A DNA stretch of 64,000 nucleotides from Lewinellaceae bacterium (GTDB taxonomy: Bacteria; Bacteroidota; Bacteroidia; Chitinophagales; Saprospiraceae), in NCBI GenBank assembly GCA_020636435.1, contig JACJXX010000001.1:2993001-3057000 (forward strand), given 5' to 3'. The notes beneath the pieces are model-generated. The model had not been told where the DNA came from. It saw only the letters and a list, made by a program, of their open reading frames with translations, and searched no databases. The position numbers and the translations under genes are program-made. This document shows, piece after piece, positions 24,632 to 35,007 of this stretch (the first letter of the stretch is position 1; each line of letters begins with the position of its first letter).

Positions 24632-25483
24632 TTATTGATCCCATATCGATAAATCCATATTGATTAAATGCTCCAGTTTTTTATTGTGTTGATGAAAATA
24701 AGATTTGAGTTCTTTTTGAGTTTCAACCGACATTTTACGATAGCCCGGTTGTTTGTTCTTAAAATTTAAGGACAGGAGCATGTTTTTTACTTTAGGGTGG
24801 TTGATTAAACCGAGTTTATGGCCTACATATAAGGTAATAGGGTATCGGGGAAGAACGGTTTTGTTTTTCACTTCCGCACTATATTCAAAATATTCATTAG
24901 AGGTGCCTAAAAAATGGAATAGCTTATTTAATACATGATCATTATTATATGGGTTAATCATATCTTCGAACAGGATGAAATACATCTGCTCCATCGGGAA
25001 ATATTCCAAAAATCGCTGAATCTGTAAATGGTATATACTGCGGTTTTTATGGCTATAATAACTATTTTCCTCGATCCGCCGCTCCTCTTTCCGGATAGCT
25101 CGTTCAAAGGATAGAAGCTCCATTCCTTGTTTATAGTCATGCCAATAGCTAGAATAAGTACGGGCTACGGGATTTCTCAAAACCCATATAATTTTTGTTT
25201 GAGGGCAGTTTTCGTGAATTCTTTTAGCTACTTTATCCAAGTGTGAATAAGTTGCTGTTTTTTCACCAAAAATCATTGCTTCCTCCGGACTGTTTTTTAA
25301 AACCTTCTTTTGATACCAATCAAAACCTTTAGCGAAATTTTCTTCTCTATCAAAGAAATGAACTTCATTAGCAGGAAGGTGTATTTTTCTATGGTTTCTT
25401 AAGTGATGTAGTAAAGTGGTGGTACCGGACTTCATAAAACCGACGATAATGAAATCTGGAATCGACGACGTGTCTTTTCTCAT
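24632..25483 (-). CDS. Sulfotransferase (heparan N-sulfotransferase-like)
   Basis: A 283-aa protein. PAPS loop DFIIVGFMKSGTTTLLHHLR (~10-29), then HLPANEVHFFDREENF, FGEKTATYSHLDKVAKRIHE, and the 3'-phosphate segment TKIIWVLRNPVARTYSSYWH (~95-114). The order and spacing match Sulfotransfer_1 enzymes of the NDST type. The gene is clearly AT-rich compared with the genes outside the block. It is divergent from the large membrane protein gene at 25626; the 142-bp intergene must hold both promoters, but none stands out. Confidence 0.92.
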   Translation of the reverse strand: MRKDTSSIPDFIIVGFMKSGTTTLLHHLRNHRKIHLPANEVHFFDREENFAKGFDWYQKKVLKNSPEEAMIFGEKTATYSHLDKVAKRIHENCPQTKIIWVLRNPVARTYSSYWHDYKQGMELLSFERAIRKEERRIEENSYYSHKNRSIYHLQIQRFLEYFPMEQMYFILFEDMINPYNNDHVLNKLFHFLGTSNEYFEYSAEVKNKTVLPRYPITLYVGHKLGLINHPKVKNMLLSLNFKNKQPGYRKMSVETQKELKSYFHQHNKKLEHLINMDLSIWDQ

Positions 25484-25625
25484 TTTTATCTTGATAAGAC
25501 ATATAGGCTATTCCGCTCTTAAACCTCTTGCAACAGGCCCGTAAATTTATCTAAAAAGTTTATGAAAAAAAATCATTGCCAGTTTTTGGAAAAAAACAAC
25601 ATATTACCGAAAATTGTCCTTCCTT

Positions 25626-28600
25626 ATGACAGAAAAGAAAGGAGTGGCTTCTCCGGTTCATCCGGCCAAAAAATATCTGGCTAACCTACTGCCCATCCTG
25701 GTTAGCCTTGGCTGGTTTATCATCATTGTGCCAGATTATCTTTTTCACCACCCCTATTACACGCAGGGCATCAGTCAATTCAAATACTGGTGGCTGCTGG
25801 CGGCGCTGTCGATTCTGCTTGGTGCGCTCTATTTTTTTTTTGGAGGCATACGAAATCAAGGCATCAAAAGCCAAACTGCCACCGTCAACGGCTTTAAGAT
25901 TTACCTGCTTTTTCTACTTATCACGAACATCATCCTGGCCTGGTACGGCATAAGCAACGGCTTATTTGAGTCTAATCCTATGGCACGCCTCTTATATTTC
26001 ACCTGTTTCATAGTCCTGCTTCACGCCGCCGTATTGTATATTGCCGTTCTTGGATATGCCCTGGGCGCCCTACTTTTGCGGCCTTTTGCCGGCTACCTTT
26101 CCGGGCCTTCGCATAAGCTCATCGCCATTGCCCTGGGCCTGAGCGGGATGGGCTTTGTGCTGGTTGTGCTGGGCTTGCTCAACGGGTTGACGCCATGGAT
26201 ACTATGGCCGCTGGCCGTATTGGCCACGGCTTTTCAATACCGTTCGATCGGCCGTTTTCTACGAGCTTTATTCCTCTCGCCTGTGCCAACCAACAAGTTG
26301 GGGATACAGGGCTTTTTGGCCGGCGCGCTCCTGATCATTTTTGCTGCCGTCAACGGCATCGGCGCTGTAAAAGCCTTCCCGGCCGGCTTCGACGGGGCGG
26401 CGTTGTACATGAATACCACAAAACTCATTGCCGAATATCATGCCCTACCGAAAGGCGGACAGGCATTCAACTGGCCGGCCGTCATGAGCCTCGGCAACTT
26501 GCTCTTTGGCAGCACTGCCGTATCTATCCTGCTGTCCCATCTCGCTGGCATCTTTTGCCTGGCGGCAGTGTACCGGATCGCTCGCCTTTTTGTATCCCCC
26601 GGCAATGCCCTCCTGGCTACCGCGCTCTTTTACACCGCCCCTTTCATCACGTTCCACAGCTATTATGACGAAAAGGTAGACTTGGGCTTTCTCTTCATCT
26701 CGCTGAGTACGCTGCTGCTGCTACTGGAATACTTCCCAAAAAAATCCCTGCCTGCCCGCCAGGCGAAACGCCAAGCGGCCTGGCAGGCAGGCAACCATCC
26801 AACCATCCCTGCCTGCCCGCCAGGCGAGGCGCCAAGCGGCCTGGCAGGCAGGCAACAATCCAGCCATCCCTGCCTGCCCGCCAGGCGAGGCGCCAAGCGG
26901 CCTGGCAGGCAGGCAACAATCCAGCCATCCAACCAAAAGACAACCGGATGGCTCACCCGGAATCCAAACCTGCTAATCTGGATCTACGCCGGATGGCTCA
27001 CCGGCTTTGCTTTCGGCATTAAATATACCGCATTGTTCAACGGCATCGCTTTGCTGAGCTATCTTTTTTACAGGAGAGGCGGGCGCTATGCTTTTTTTGG
27101 GAGCCTGATAATGGCGGTGTCCTTTGTCTTTTTGCTGGGCGTTTATCGCTTTGCCAATTTCGAGTTGGCAGGCATTACCCCTACCCTATTGGCTGGCTTG
27201 CTCTCCATTCCCGGGATGGCGCTGCTGGGGTGGGCCTTCCGGCGTACGCCTACGGCTATGCTGCGCACTGCCGGCATTGGCATGGCCTTTATCTTAACCT
27301 CAGCCTTTGCCTTTTCCCCCTGGGCCGTCAAACACTTTTCGGAAAACAGGTCGTTGGCCGTTTCGGCGCTCATCCAGGGCAAATCGCCACAGCCTAAACT
27401 ATTCATTAAGCGCAAGTATCGCAAAAAGTCGCAGACTCCCGACACTCCCAGGGCCGATCCATTGCTAAAGCCTCCCAAAGAACAGGCGGCCAATACGGCT
27501 GTTGCTAAAACGCGGCGCGAAGAACTGCAACGGTATATGGGCTTCGAAACAGGCCTGCCCCTCTATCTCTCCCTGCCCTACGATTTGGCCATGAACACCA
27601 ATCTGCCCGGCTTAATCTACCTGGACATCGGTTTTTTGTGGCTGTTACTGCTGCCGTTGCTCCTGCTTTCTGTAAAGCCTGGAAATAGAAGAAAAAATTG
27701 GCTATTCCTCCTGTTGATGCTGCTGCTGTTGTTGGCGTCTATACTGTCGGTTTATGTCACAAAAGCAACGCCAATATTGCCCGGAGCGCTTGCCGACGCA
27801 CAACCGGAAGGGTTTCGCCATAGCGTCGGTGGCATGTACGAAGCCTGGATGAATATGCTTATCAATTTGGCGAGAAGTGGACAAGGCATCTACGGCTGGC
27901 TCTCTCATTTTGGCTTTTCCAGTTCTTTAGCGGCGTTGCTGCTACTTGTGGCAGCGGCCGTGTGGCTGGCCTCCGAAAAACTCAGGATGATGCCGGCCGT
28001 GCTCAAAGGCTTGTTGGCTTTCGTGGTGGCCTATTTATTTTTATGGCTGTTGCTGGGCAACGGCATTCCCTGGTATGCCTTTCCGGCTCTGGCGGTATTG
28101 CCTGTCTTTGCCGTATACTACTTCGAACGGCCGAAACAGTTTTTAGGTATTGCCAACGCCCGCTTTTCCGGCTACTTCATCGGCCTTAGTTCCGGGCTGT
28201 ATTTTTTGCTCAACCTGAGCCTGCATTTTTCCAACCCGGAAAGGGGGCCTGACCGGCACCTGATCTTCAAAACCCCCTTTATCCAATACGCCACCCGCAG
28301 CATGGACTGGGAGGAGACACTAGCCGCCTTCAACCCCTTCTACCTGGAAGCATTGAAATACCTCAACCGAGATCCTTCAGAAAAAGTCTATCGGGTGGGC
28401 ACCTATATGCAGTATCACATTCTCCAAAACGACCGGCGCGTGCTCGAGGACAACCAGCTCGGTAAGTTTGAAGAGTTATCGTCTAAACTGTCCGACCAAA
28501 ACTACTTTCTTCAGGTACTGCGCGACAATGGGTTTCGCTATATCCTTTATGACCTAAACTCGGCAAGCCTGGACCAAACGCCTGAACAGTCGCTAAGAAA

Positions 28601-28787
28601 AAAGAATATAGCCTTTCTCAATCTGTTGCTTGACCCTGGTGAGATCAAACTAGTCGTCACCGACCGGATCGTCGAAGACCCGGGAGGAGGCATGGTGCAG
28701 CTGCCCGGCGGGGCTGTGCCTGGCAAGCCGGGCCTGTCTGGAAAAGTTGCCTTTGCAGGCTCCTTTGCACTTTTCGAGATCCTTTGA
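25626..28787 (+). CDS. Giant GT-C-like membrane protein carrying an inserted repeat array
   Basis: A 1053-aa protein with many hydrophobic helices spread over its length and a C-terminal soluble part (~890-1050). Features such as AFPAGFDGAALYMNTTKLIAE in the first large loop and the helix pattern suggest a GT-C-type lipid-linked-sugar glycosyltransferase, an inference supported by the DPM-like and DUF2304 genes that follow. ATG 25626 is chosen; the upstream TTG (25614) is less likely. Residues ~374-429 are encoded by three palindromic repeat units read in three frames and form a Pro/Arg/Gln-rich loop. A second low-complexity stretch (~590-640) is Lys-rich. Confidence 0.75.
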   Translation: MTEKKGVASPVHPAKKYLANLLPILVSLGWFIIIVPDYLFHHPYYTQGISQFKYWWLLAALSILLGALYFFFGGIRNQGIKSQTATVNGFKIYLLFLLITNIILAWYGISNGLFESNPMARLLYFTCFIVLLHAAVLYIAVLGYALGALLLRPFAGYLSGPSHKLIAIALGLSGMGFVLVVLGLLNGLTPWILWPLAVLATAFQYRSIGRFLRALFLSPVPTNKLGIQGFLAGALLIIFAAVNGIGAVKAFPAGFDGAALYMNTTKLIAEYHALPKGGQAFNWPAVMSLGNLLFGSTAVSILLSHLAGIFCLAAVYRIARLFVSPGNALLATALFYTAPFITFHSYYDEKVDLGFLFISLSTLLLLLEYFPKKSLPARQAKRQAAWQAGNHPTIPACPPGEAPSGLAGRQQSSHPCLPARRGAKRPGRQATIQPSNQKTTGWLTRNPNLLIWIYAGWLTGFAFGIKYTALFNGIALLSYLFYRRGGRYAFFGSLIMAVSFVFLLGVYRFANFELAGITPTLLAGLLSIPGMALLGWAFRRTPTAMLRTAGIGMAFILTSAFAFSPWAVKHFSENRSLAVSALIQGKSPQPKLFIKRKYRKKSQTPDTPRADPLLKPPKEQAANTAVAKTRREELQRYMGFETGLPLYLSLPYDLAMNTNLPGLIYLDIGFLWLLLLPLLLLSVKPGNRRKNWLFLLLMLLLLLASILSVYVTKATPILPGALADAQPEGFRHSVGGMYEAWMNMLINLARSGQGIYGWLSHFGFSSSLAALLLLVAAAVWLASEKLRMMPAVLKGLLAFVVAYLFLWLLLGNGIPWYAFPALAVLPVFAVYYFERPKQFLGIANARFSGYFIGLSSGLYFLLNLSLHFSNPERGPDRHLIFKTPFIQYATRSMDWEETLAAFNPFYLEALKYLNRDPSEKVYRVGTYMQYHILQNDRRVLEDNQLGKFEELSSKLSDQNYFLQVLRDNGFRYILYDLNSASLDQTPEQSLRKKNIAFLNLLLDPGEIKLVVTDRIVEDPGGGMVQLPGGAVPGKPGLSGKVAFAGSFALFEIL
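26747..26913 (+). repeat. Three tandem palindromic repeat units inside a coding gene
   Basis: Units of 45 bp at 26747-26791, 26808-26852 and 26869-26913, separated by 16-bp spacers (CAACCATCCAACCATC, CAACAATCCAGCCATC): an exact 61-bp period. Each has arms CCTGCCTGCC / GGCAGGCAGG and an inner GCCAGGC / GCCTGGC. Since 61 is 1 mod 3, each copy is read in a different frame; three copies (183 bp) keep the host gene in frame. A further copy lies at 4491-4541 on the other strand. Confidence 0.93.
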
Positions 28788-28797
28788 ACCGGCTGTC

Positions 28798-29484
28798 ATG
28801 ATCCGTAAATCAGACGTCCATTTTTTCATTCCGGCCTTCAATGAAGAGCAGGCTATTAGCGAGGTGATCAAAACCGTCCGGCGATGCGGTTATGCCAACC
28901 TTTACGTGGTGGATGACGGCAGCACCGACAGCACAGCTGAAAAAGCCCGGCAGGCCGATGCCCATGTGATTCATCACCTGATCAACCGGGGCGTCGGCGC
29001 CGCAACGCAAACGGCCATCGAATGGGCGAGGAAGGCGGGTTATTCTTATATGGTGCTAATGGATGCCGACGGACAACACTTGCCCCAAGACATCGAAGCG
29101 CTGGTGCAGCGCATGGCGGCCGGCGACTGCGACATCGTCATCGGCAGCCGCTTCCTGCACGACGTATCCGCTATGCCAAGAACCCGCAGATGGCTTAATC
29201 GCATGGCCAACGTTCTGACCAATCTGTTCTGCGATTACCGATATACGGACACCCAGTCCGGCTTCCGCATGCTCAACCGCCGGGCTATCGAAAACCTGCA
29301 CCTCACCCTCGACGGGTACGGCTTTTGCAGCGAAATGTTGATCCTTGCAGAACAAAACGGCTTGAAAACGGCGGAAGCGCCTACAAATACCATCTATACC
29401 CAGTACTCGCTTGCAAAAGGGCAGGATTTTTACACCGGGATCAGGACCGCGCTCAATTTTATATGGAGAATCATTTTTAAATAA
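28798..29484 (+). CDS. Family-2 glycosyltransferase (dolichyl-/polyprenyl-phosphate hexose synthase-like)
   Basis: A 228-aa GT-A enzyme: VHFFIPAFNEEQAISEVIKT (nucleotide-binding start), VVDDGSTDSTAE (~40-51), MVLMDADGQHLPQDIEALVQ (DxD at ~84-86), IVIGSRFL, and DTQSGFRMLNRRAIENL. It lacks C-terminal membrane helices, so it resembles the soluble DPM1-like class that works with a small membrane protein. ATG 28798 gives a compact N-terminus. Likely makes a lipid-phosphate sugar donor for GT-C enzymes such as the product encoded just upstream. Confidence 0.9.
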   Translation: MIRKSDVHFFIPAFNEEQAISEVIKTVRRCGYANLYVVDDGSTDSTAEKARQADAHVIHHLINRGVGAATQTAIEWARKAGYSYMVLMDADGQHLPQDIEALVQRMAAGDCDIVIGSRFLHDVSAMPRTRRWLNRMANVLTNLFCDYRYTDTQSGFRMLNRRAIENLHLTLDGYGFCSEMLILAEQNGLKTAEAPTNTIYTQYSLAKGQDFYTGIRTALNFIWRIIFK

Positions 29485-29494
29485 TTCTTAAAAC

Positions 29495-29845
29495 ATGGAA
29501 ATCCGCATCTTTCAAATCGTCGTCCCCCTGATCGCCTTGTTTTTTATCCTGGGCAGCGTTTTCCGCTACCGCAAATCGAAGATTACGGTTTACGAAATGG
29601 CACTCGGCATCGCGTTTTGGCTGGCTGCGCTGCTTGTCGCGCTCTTCCCCGATTTTTTTTCCAACGGGATTGCCCACATCTTCGGCATCAAGAGCAATGT
29701 CAATGCGATCATCTTTTTCTGCCTGGGCATCCTGTTCTTTATTCAATTCAAGATGTACTTTGCCATCCGCAAGCTAGAAAAAAACCTGACTGTTCTAACG
29801 CGACAGCTCGCCCTGCGCGACCACCCCGAAGATCGCACTTCATGA
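29495..29845 (+). CDS. DUF2304 small membrane protein
   Basis: A 116-aa protein with three hydrophobic helices (IFQIVVPLIALFFILGSVF; LGIAFWLAALLVALFPDFF; NAIIFFCLGILFFIQFKMYF) and a charged C-terminal coil. This is the DUF2304 pattern, a family that commonly follows DPM-like glycosyltransferases, as here (10 bp gap). Probable role: membrane partner of that enzyme. Its stop overlaps the next start. Confidence 0.85.
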   Translation: MEIRIFQIVVPLIALFFILGSVFRYRKSKITVYEMALGIAFWLAALLVALFPDFFSNGIAHIFGIKSNVNAIIFFCLGILFFIQFKMYFAIRKLEKNLTVLTRQLALRDHPEDRTS

Positions 29846-30951
29846 AGATACTTTTTGTACTCGAACATTATTACCCTTATATTGGTGGCGCAGAGCGCCT
29901 GTTTACCCAGTTGGCCCGTACCCTAGTGCAAAGCGGATACCCGGTAACGGTCGTCACCACCCGTCACGACCGGTCATTGCCGGCCAGGGAAGTTTTGAAC
30001 GGCGTTCGCATTTTTCGCGTGCGCTGTTTCAATCGTTATCTGTTCACTTTGCTCAGCCTGCCCCGCATCCTTCAGCAGGCCCGCGATTGCAGCCTGATCC
30101 ACACCACTACCTACAATGCCGCCCTGCCCGCCTGGCTGGCCGGTCAATTGCTGCGGAAGCCGGTCGTGGTGACCTTCCACGAGGTGTGGGGCAAGCTGTG
30201 GTGGCAACTGCCGTTTACAGGATGGTGGCAGAAGAGAGGCTATTACCTCTACGAGCGGTTGGTATTAAAGTTGTCGTTTCACCGCTACATCGCTGTGTCA
30301 CACTACACCAAAAACTGCCTGGAGCAGGCTGGTATTCCCTCCGGCCGCATCGCTACAATTTATAACGGATTGGATTATGCCTCTTTCCAATCTCACCGGC
30401 GCATTCAGCCGCCAGTATTTACCTACACCTACTTCGGCAGGCTGGGTATTTCGAAAGGACTGGACCTCCTTTTGCCGGCGGCACAGCAATTCTGCTCTAA
30501 ATACCCCGAATCCAGGCTGCAACTCATCCTTCCCCGGAAACCCAAACCGGTCTTTAAGCGGGTACAACGGCTGATCCGGCAACTGAAATTAGACAGCCAT
30601 ATTGTTCTGCTGCACGACCTGCCCAGACGGCAGCTTTACCGTACGCTCAGCAGCTCTTCCTGCGTTGTAATCCCATCCTACAGCGAAGGCTTCTGCTTTG
30701 CGGCGGCAGAGGCGGCTGCCCTTCAGGTACCCACCATCTCTTCTCAAAGAGGCGCGCTGAAAGAGGTCGTGAATGGCCAATACCTCCCCATAAAACCTCT
30801 GAACGCAACTGCCCTCTCCGAGGCCCTTGAAAAAGCCGCGAACGGGCAATGGCAGGAATTGCCGCGCAAACGCTTTCCGCTTGAAAGAACAGTTGAACAA
30901 CACCTGGAGCTGTACCGTTGCCTGCTAGGCCAAAAGAGGAACTCATGGTAA
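29842..30951 (+). CDS. Family-4 glycosyltransferase
   Basis: A 369-aa GT-B enzyme. Start MKILFVLEHYYPYIGGAERL gives the usual N-terminal strand and glycine loop; the ATG overlaps the DUF2304 stop (ATGA). VVVTFHEVWGKLWW and YIAVSHYTKNCLEQAG are typical acceptor-domain segments. The donor domain has FTYFGRLGISKGLDLLLPA and the E-x7-E motif in PSYSEGFCFAAAEAAALQVP. The sugar is unknown. Confidence 0.9.
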   Translation: MKILFVLEHYYPYIGGAERLFTQLARTLVQSGYPVTVVTTRHDRSLPAREVLNGVRIFRVRCFNRYLFTLLSLPRILQQARDCSLIHTTTYNAALPAWLAGQLLRKPVVVTFHEVWGKLWWQLPFTGWWQKRGYYLYERLVLKLSFHRYIAVSHYTKNCLEQAGIPSGRIATIYNGLDYASFQSHRRIQPPVFTYTYFGRLGISKGLDLLLPAAQQFCSKYPESRLQLILPRKPKPVFKRVQRLIRQLKLDSHIVLLHDLPRRQLYRTLSSSSCVVIPSYSEGFCFAAAEAAALQVPTISSQRGALKEVVNGQYLPIKPLNATALSEALEKAANGQWQELPRKRFPLERTVEQHLELYRCLLGQKRNSW

Positions 30952-31023
30952 CTGTTCAGGTGTTGCGGTATTGTGGTATTCCGGTATTGCGGCCTGGTGC
31001 CTGCAGGATGGCAAAAAACCTAA

Positions 31024-31153
31024 GAGCATGTTTGGAGGTAGTCATTTGGGCTGCAAATGGCTGTTTCTGGAACCTCATTTCGGCTATTTTTGGCCTCATG
31101 AGAACCCAAAATCAGCCATTTTCGCTTCCAAAGCACCACCTCCAAACATGCTC
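31024..31153. repeat. MITE-like palindromic element (family member 3), TAA flanks
   Basis: A 130-bp sequence with perfect 16-bp inverted ends GAGCATGTTTGGAGGT (31024) and ACCTCCAAACATGCTC (to 31153), direct TAA on both sides (31021-31023, 31154-31156), and continuing imperfect pairing inside. The GAGCATGTTTGGA-type end is like IS5-group termini. It occupies the 296-bp gap between two glycosyltransferase genes. Confidence 0.78.
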
Positions 31154-31247
31154 TAAATGATCGCACAAATGTTGCACCACAGGACTGCATTAGGCCAACC
31201 ACAAAACCGGAAAACCGGAAGACCATAATACCTAAAAGTTGCCACCC

Positions 31248-32381
31248 ATGAAGATCGCCATCCTCGCTGATCCACTCGACAACCAGTCCGCCGGCGTGCA
31301 TGCCTACACCAAAGGGCTGGTCAACGCGCTGCTGCAATGCGACAGGAGTAACGAGTACGTGCTGATCCGCGAAAAGAAAGACCCTGCCCTGCCGTCAACA
31401 GTGCGGCAAATCGCTATCCTCAACCACCGCTTCCTTCTGCTCTTTGCCGCCCTGCGCCTATTTGTGATCATCCCGCTGATCCTGCGCTGGCTCCGCGTGG
31501 ATGCCGTCGTGGAGCCAGCCCATTTCGGGCCGTTCAACCTGCCGCGGCACATTCGGCGCATCACCGTGATCCACGACCTGACGCCGCTGCTCTTTCCGCA
31601 ATACCACCGCCGGCACAGCCAGTTGCTGCAGCGTTTTTTGCTGCGGCGCATCCTGAAAAAGGCACACCTGATCCTGACGGTGTCACAACATACTTCCAAC
31701 GACCTGGACCAGCTCTTTCCGTTTTCCAGGCCGAAGACGGTTGTCATACCGCCGGGCTGCGATCCCTTCTTTCAGCCCGTCATTTCCAAAGCCGTTTTGA
31801 AAAAATGGCAGATCGACGCGCCTTACTTTCTCTTCGTCGGCACCGTCGAACCGAGGAAGAACCTCCTGATGCTGCTGCGAGCGTACCGCCGGTTTCGCGA
31901 ATGGAATAATGAGCGAGTATTGCTCCTGATCGCCGGCGGCAAAGGATGGAAATATAGATCATTCTACGATGAACTGGCTCAACATCCCTATCGAAAAGAC
32001 ATCCATCTGGCCGGCTATGTCGACAAGCAAGACCTCCCCGCTTTTTATACCCACGCCCTCGCCCTGGTGTATCCTTCGTTGTACGAAGGCTTTGGCTTGC
32101 CGGTACTCGAAGCCATGGCTTGTGGTGCGGTGGTCATTTGCTCCGGCCGGTCGAGCCTGCCTGAGGTGGGTGGAACGGCAGCCCTGTACTTCGATCCGGA
32201 AGATGAGGCGGGGTTGTTGAGCCATATGCAGGCCATTGTTCAGAACGAGCCGCTGGCAGAGGAAAAAAAAGCCTTGTCCTTGCAGCAGGCAGCGGCATTT
32301 TCCTGGGAAAGTCATGTCCGCTTGTTTATTGAAGCGATACAGGCTCCAAACCGCTCTCCAGGCCCAACCCAAAAACAATAA
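31248..32381 (+). CDS. Family-4 glycosyltransferase
   Basis: A 377-aa GT-B enzyme of the mannosyltransferase-like type: MKIAILADPLDNQSAGVHAY, ITVIHDLTPLLFPQYHRRHS, HLILTVSQHTSNDL, then donor-domain YFLFVGTVEPRKNLLMLLRA and PSLYEGFGLPVLEAMACGAV (E-x7-E). ATG 31248 is preferred over an in-frame TTG at 31239. Strongly similar in motif layout to the minus-strand gene at 35008-36378, so the two may be paralogues. Confidence 0.92.
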   Translation: MKIAILADPLDNQSAGVHAYTKGLVNALLQCDRSNEYVLIREKKDPALPSTVRQIAILNHRFLLLFAALRLFVIIPLILRWLRVDAVVEPAHFGPFNLPRHIRRITVIHDLTPLLFPQYHRRHSQLLQRFLLRRILKKAHLILTVSQHTSNDLDQLFPFSRPKTVVIPPGCDPFFQPVISKAVLKKWQIDAPYFLFVGTVEPRKNLLMLLRAYRRFREWNNERVLLLIAGGKGWKYRSFYDELAQHPYRKDIHLAGYVDKQDLPAFYTHALALVYPSLYEGFGLPVLEAMACGAVVICSGRSSLPEVGGTAALYFDPEDEAGLLSHMQAIVQNEPLAEEKKALSLQQAAAFSWESHVRLFIEAIQAPNRSPGPTQKQ

Positions 32382-32518
32382 TCCAAATTTTTGACACAAT
32401 AGTCCAAATGTATTTCTCTCTTTTCCGTGATCTTTGCATCAAACAACCTGAAGCCATGCACGTGTCAAATAAGCAGGTTTTGGCAAAAAAAAAATCACAT
32501 GGTAATAATTATTTTTTT

Positions 32519-32526
32519 TATCTTTG
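32519..32526 (+). promoter_or_regulatory. Candidate -7 element upstream of the repeat-containing secreted protein
   Basis: TATCTTTG matches TAnnTTTG exactly in an AT-rich stretch; no -33 TTTG is seen at the right distance. It would give a ~125-nt leader. Nothing else is recognised in the 273-bp gap 32382-32654. Confidence 0.35.
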
Positions 32527-32654
32527 ATAAAATGCGGCGCCTTTCGTTTCTGAGCTATCAGAAAGGTGGTGCCTTAAATAACCCTCCTTTAAGCACTCCC
32601 CTTAAGTATTCAGCATCTTTATATCATCAATTACACCTATAAATTTCGTCTCCC

Positions 32655-34763
<2,109 letters not shown>

Positions 34764-34771
34764 TGGCAAAA

Positions 34772-34813
34772 CGCGCCTGCCTGTCCGCAAGTATGGCCGG
34801 GCGGGCAGGCGCG
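34772..34813 (+). terminator. GC-rich hairpin after the repeat protein gene
   Basis: CGCGCCTGCC / GGCAGGCGCG perfect 10-bp stem, 8 bp after the stop, followed by GATTTT. A plausible terminator with a short T-tract; its sequence also resembles the palindromic repeats seen elsewhere. The rest of the gap to 35007 holds nothing I recognise. Confidence 0.45.
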
Positions 34814-35007
34814 GATTTTCGCAGATTGGCACCCTGTGGAAGTGTAGCCGGTGAAAAAAGATCAAGTGCAAGTGTCAAGCTCAAGTTCAAACAGCTTCTA
34901 AACATCATCTTTTTTTATTTTTGATGATGGTTGCTATAATGGCGGTTAATTCTCCGCACTCCTTTATCAAATAATTTCTTTTTTCTACTATGCCATAATT
35001 CCATAGT

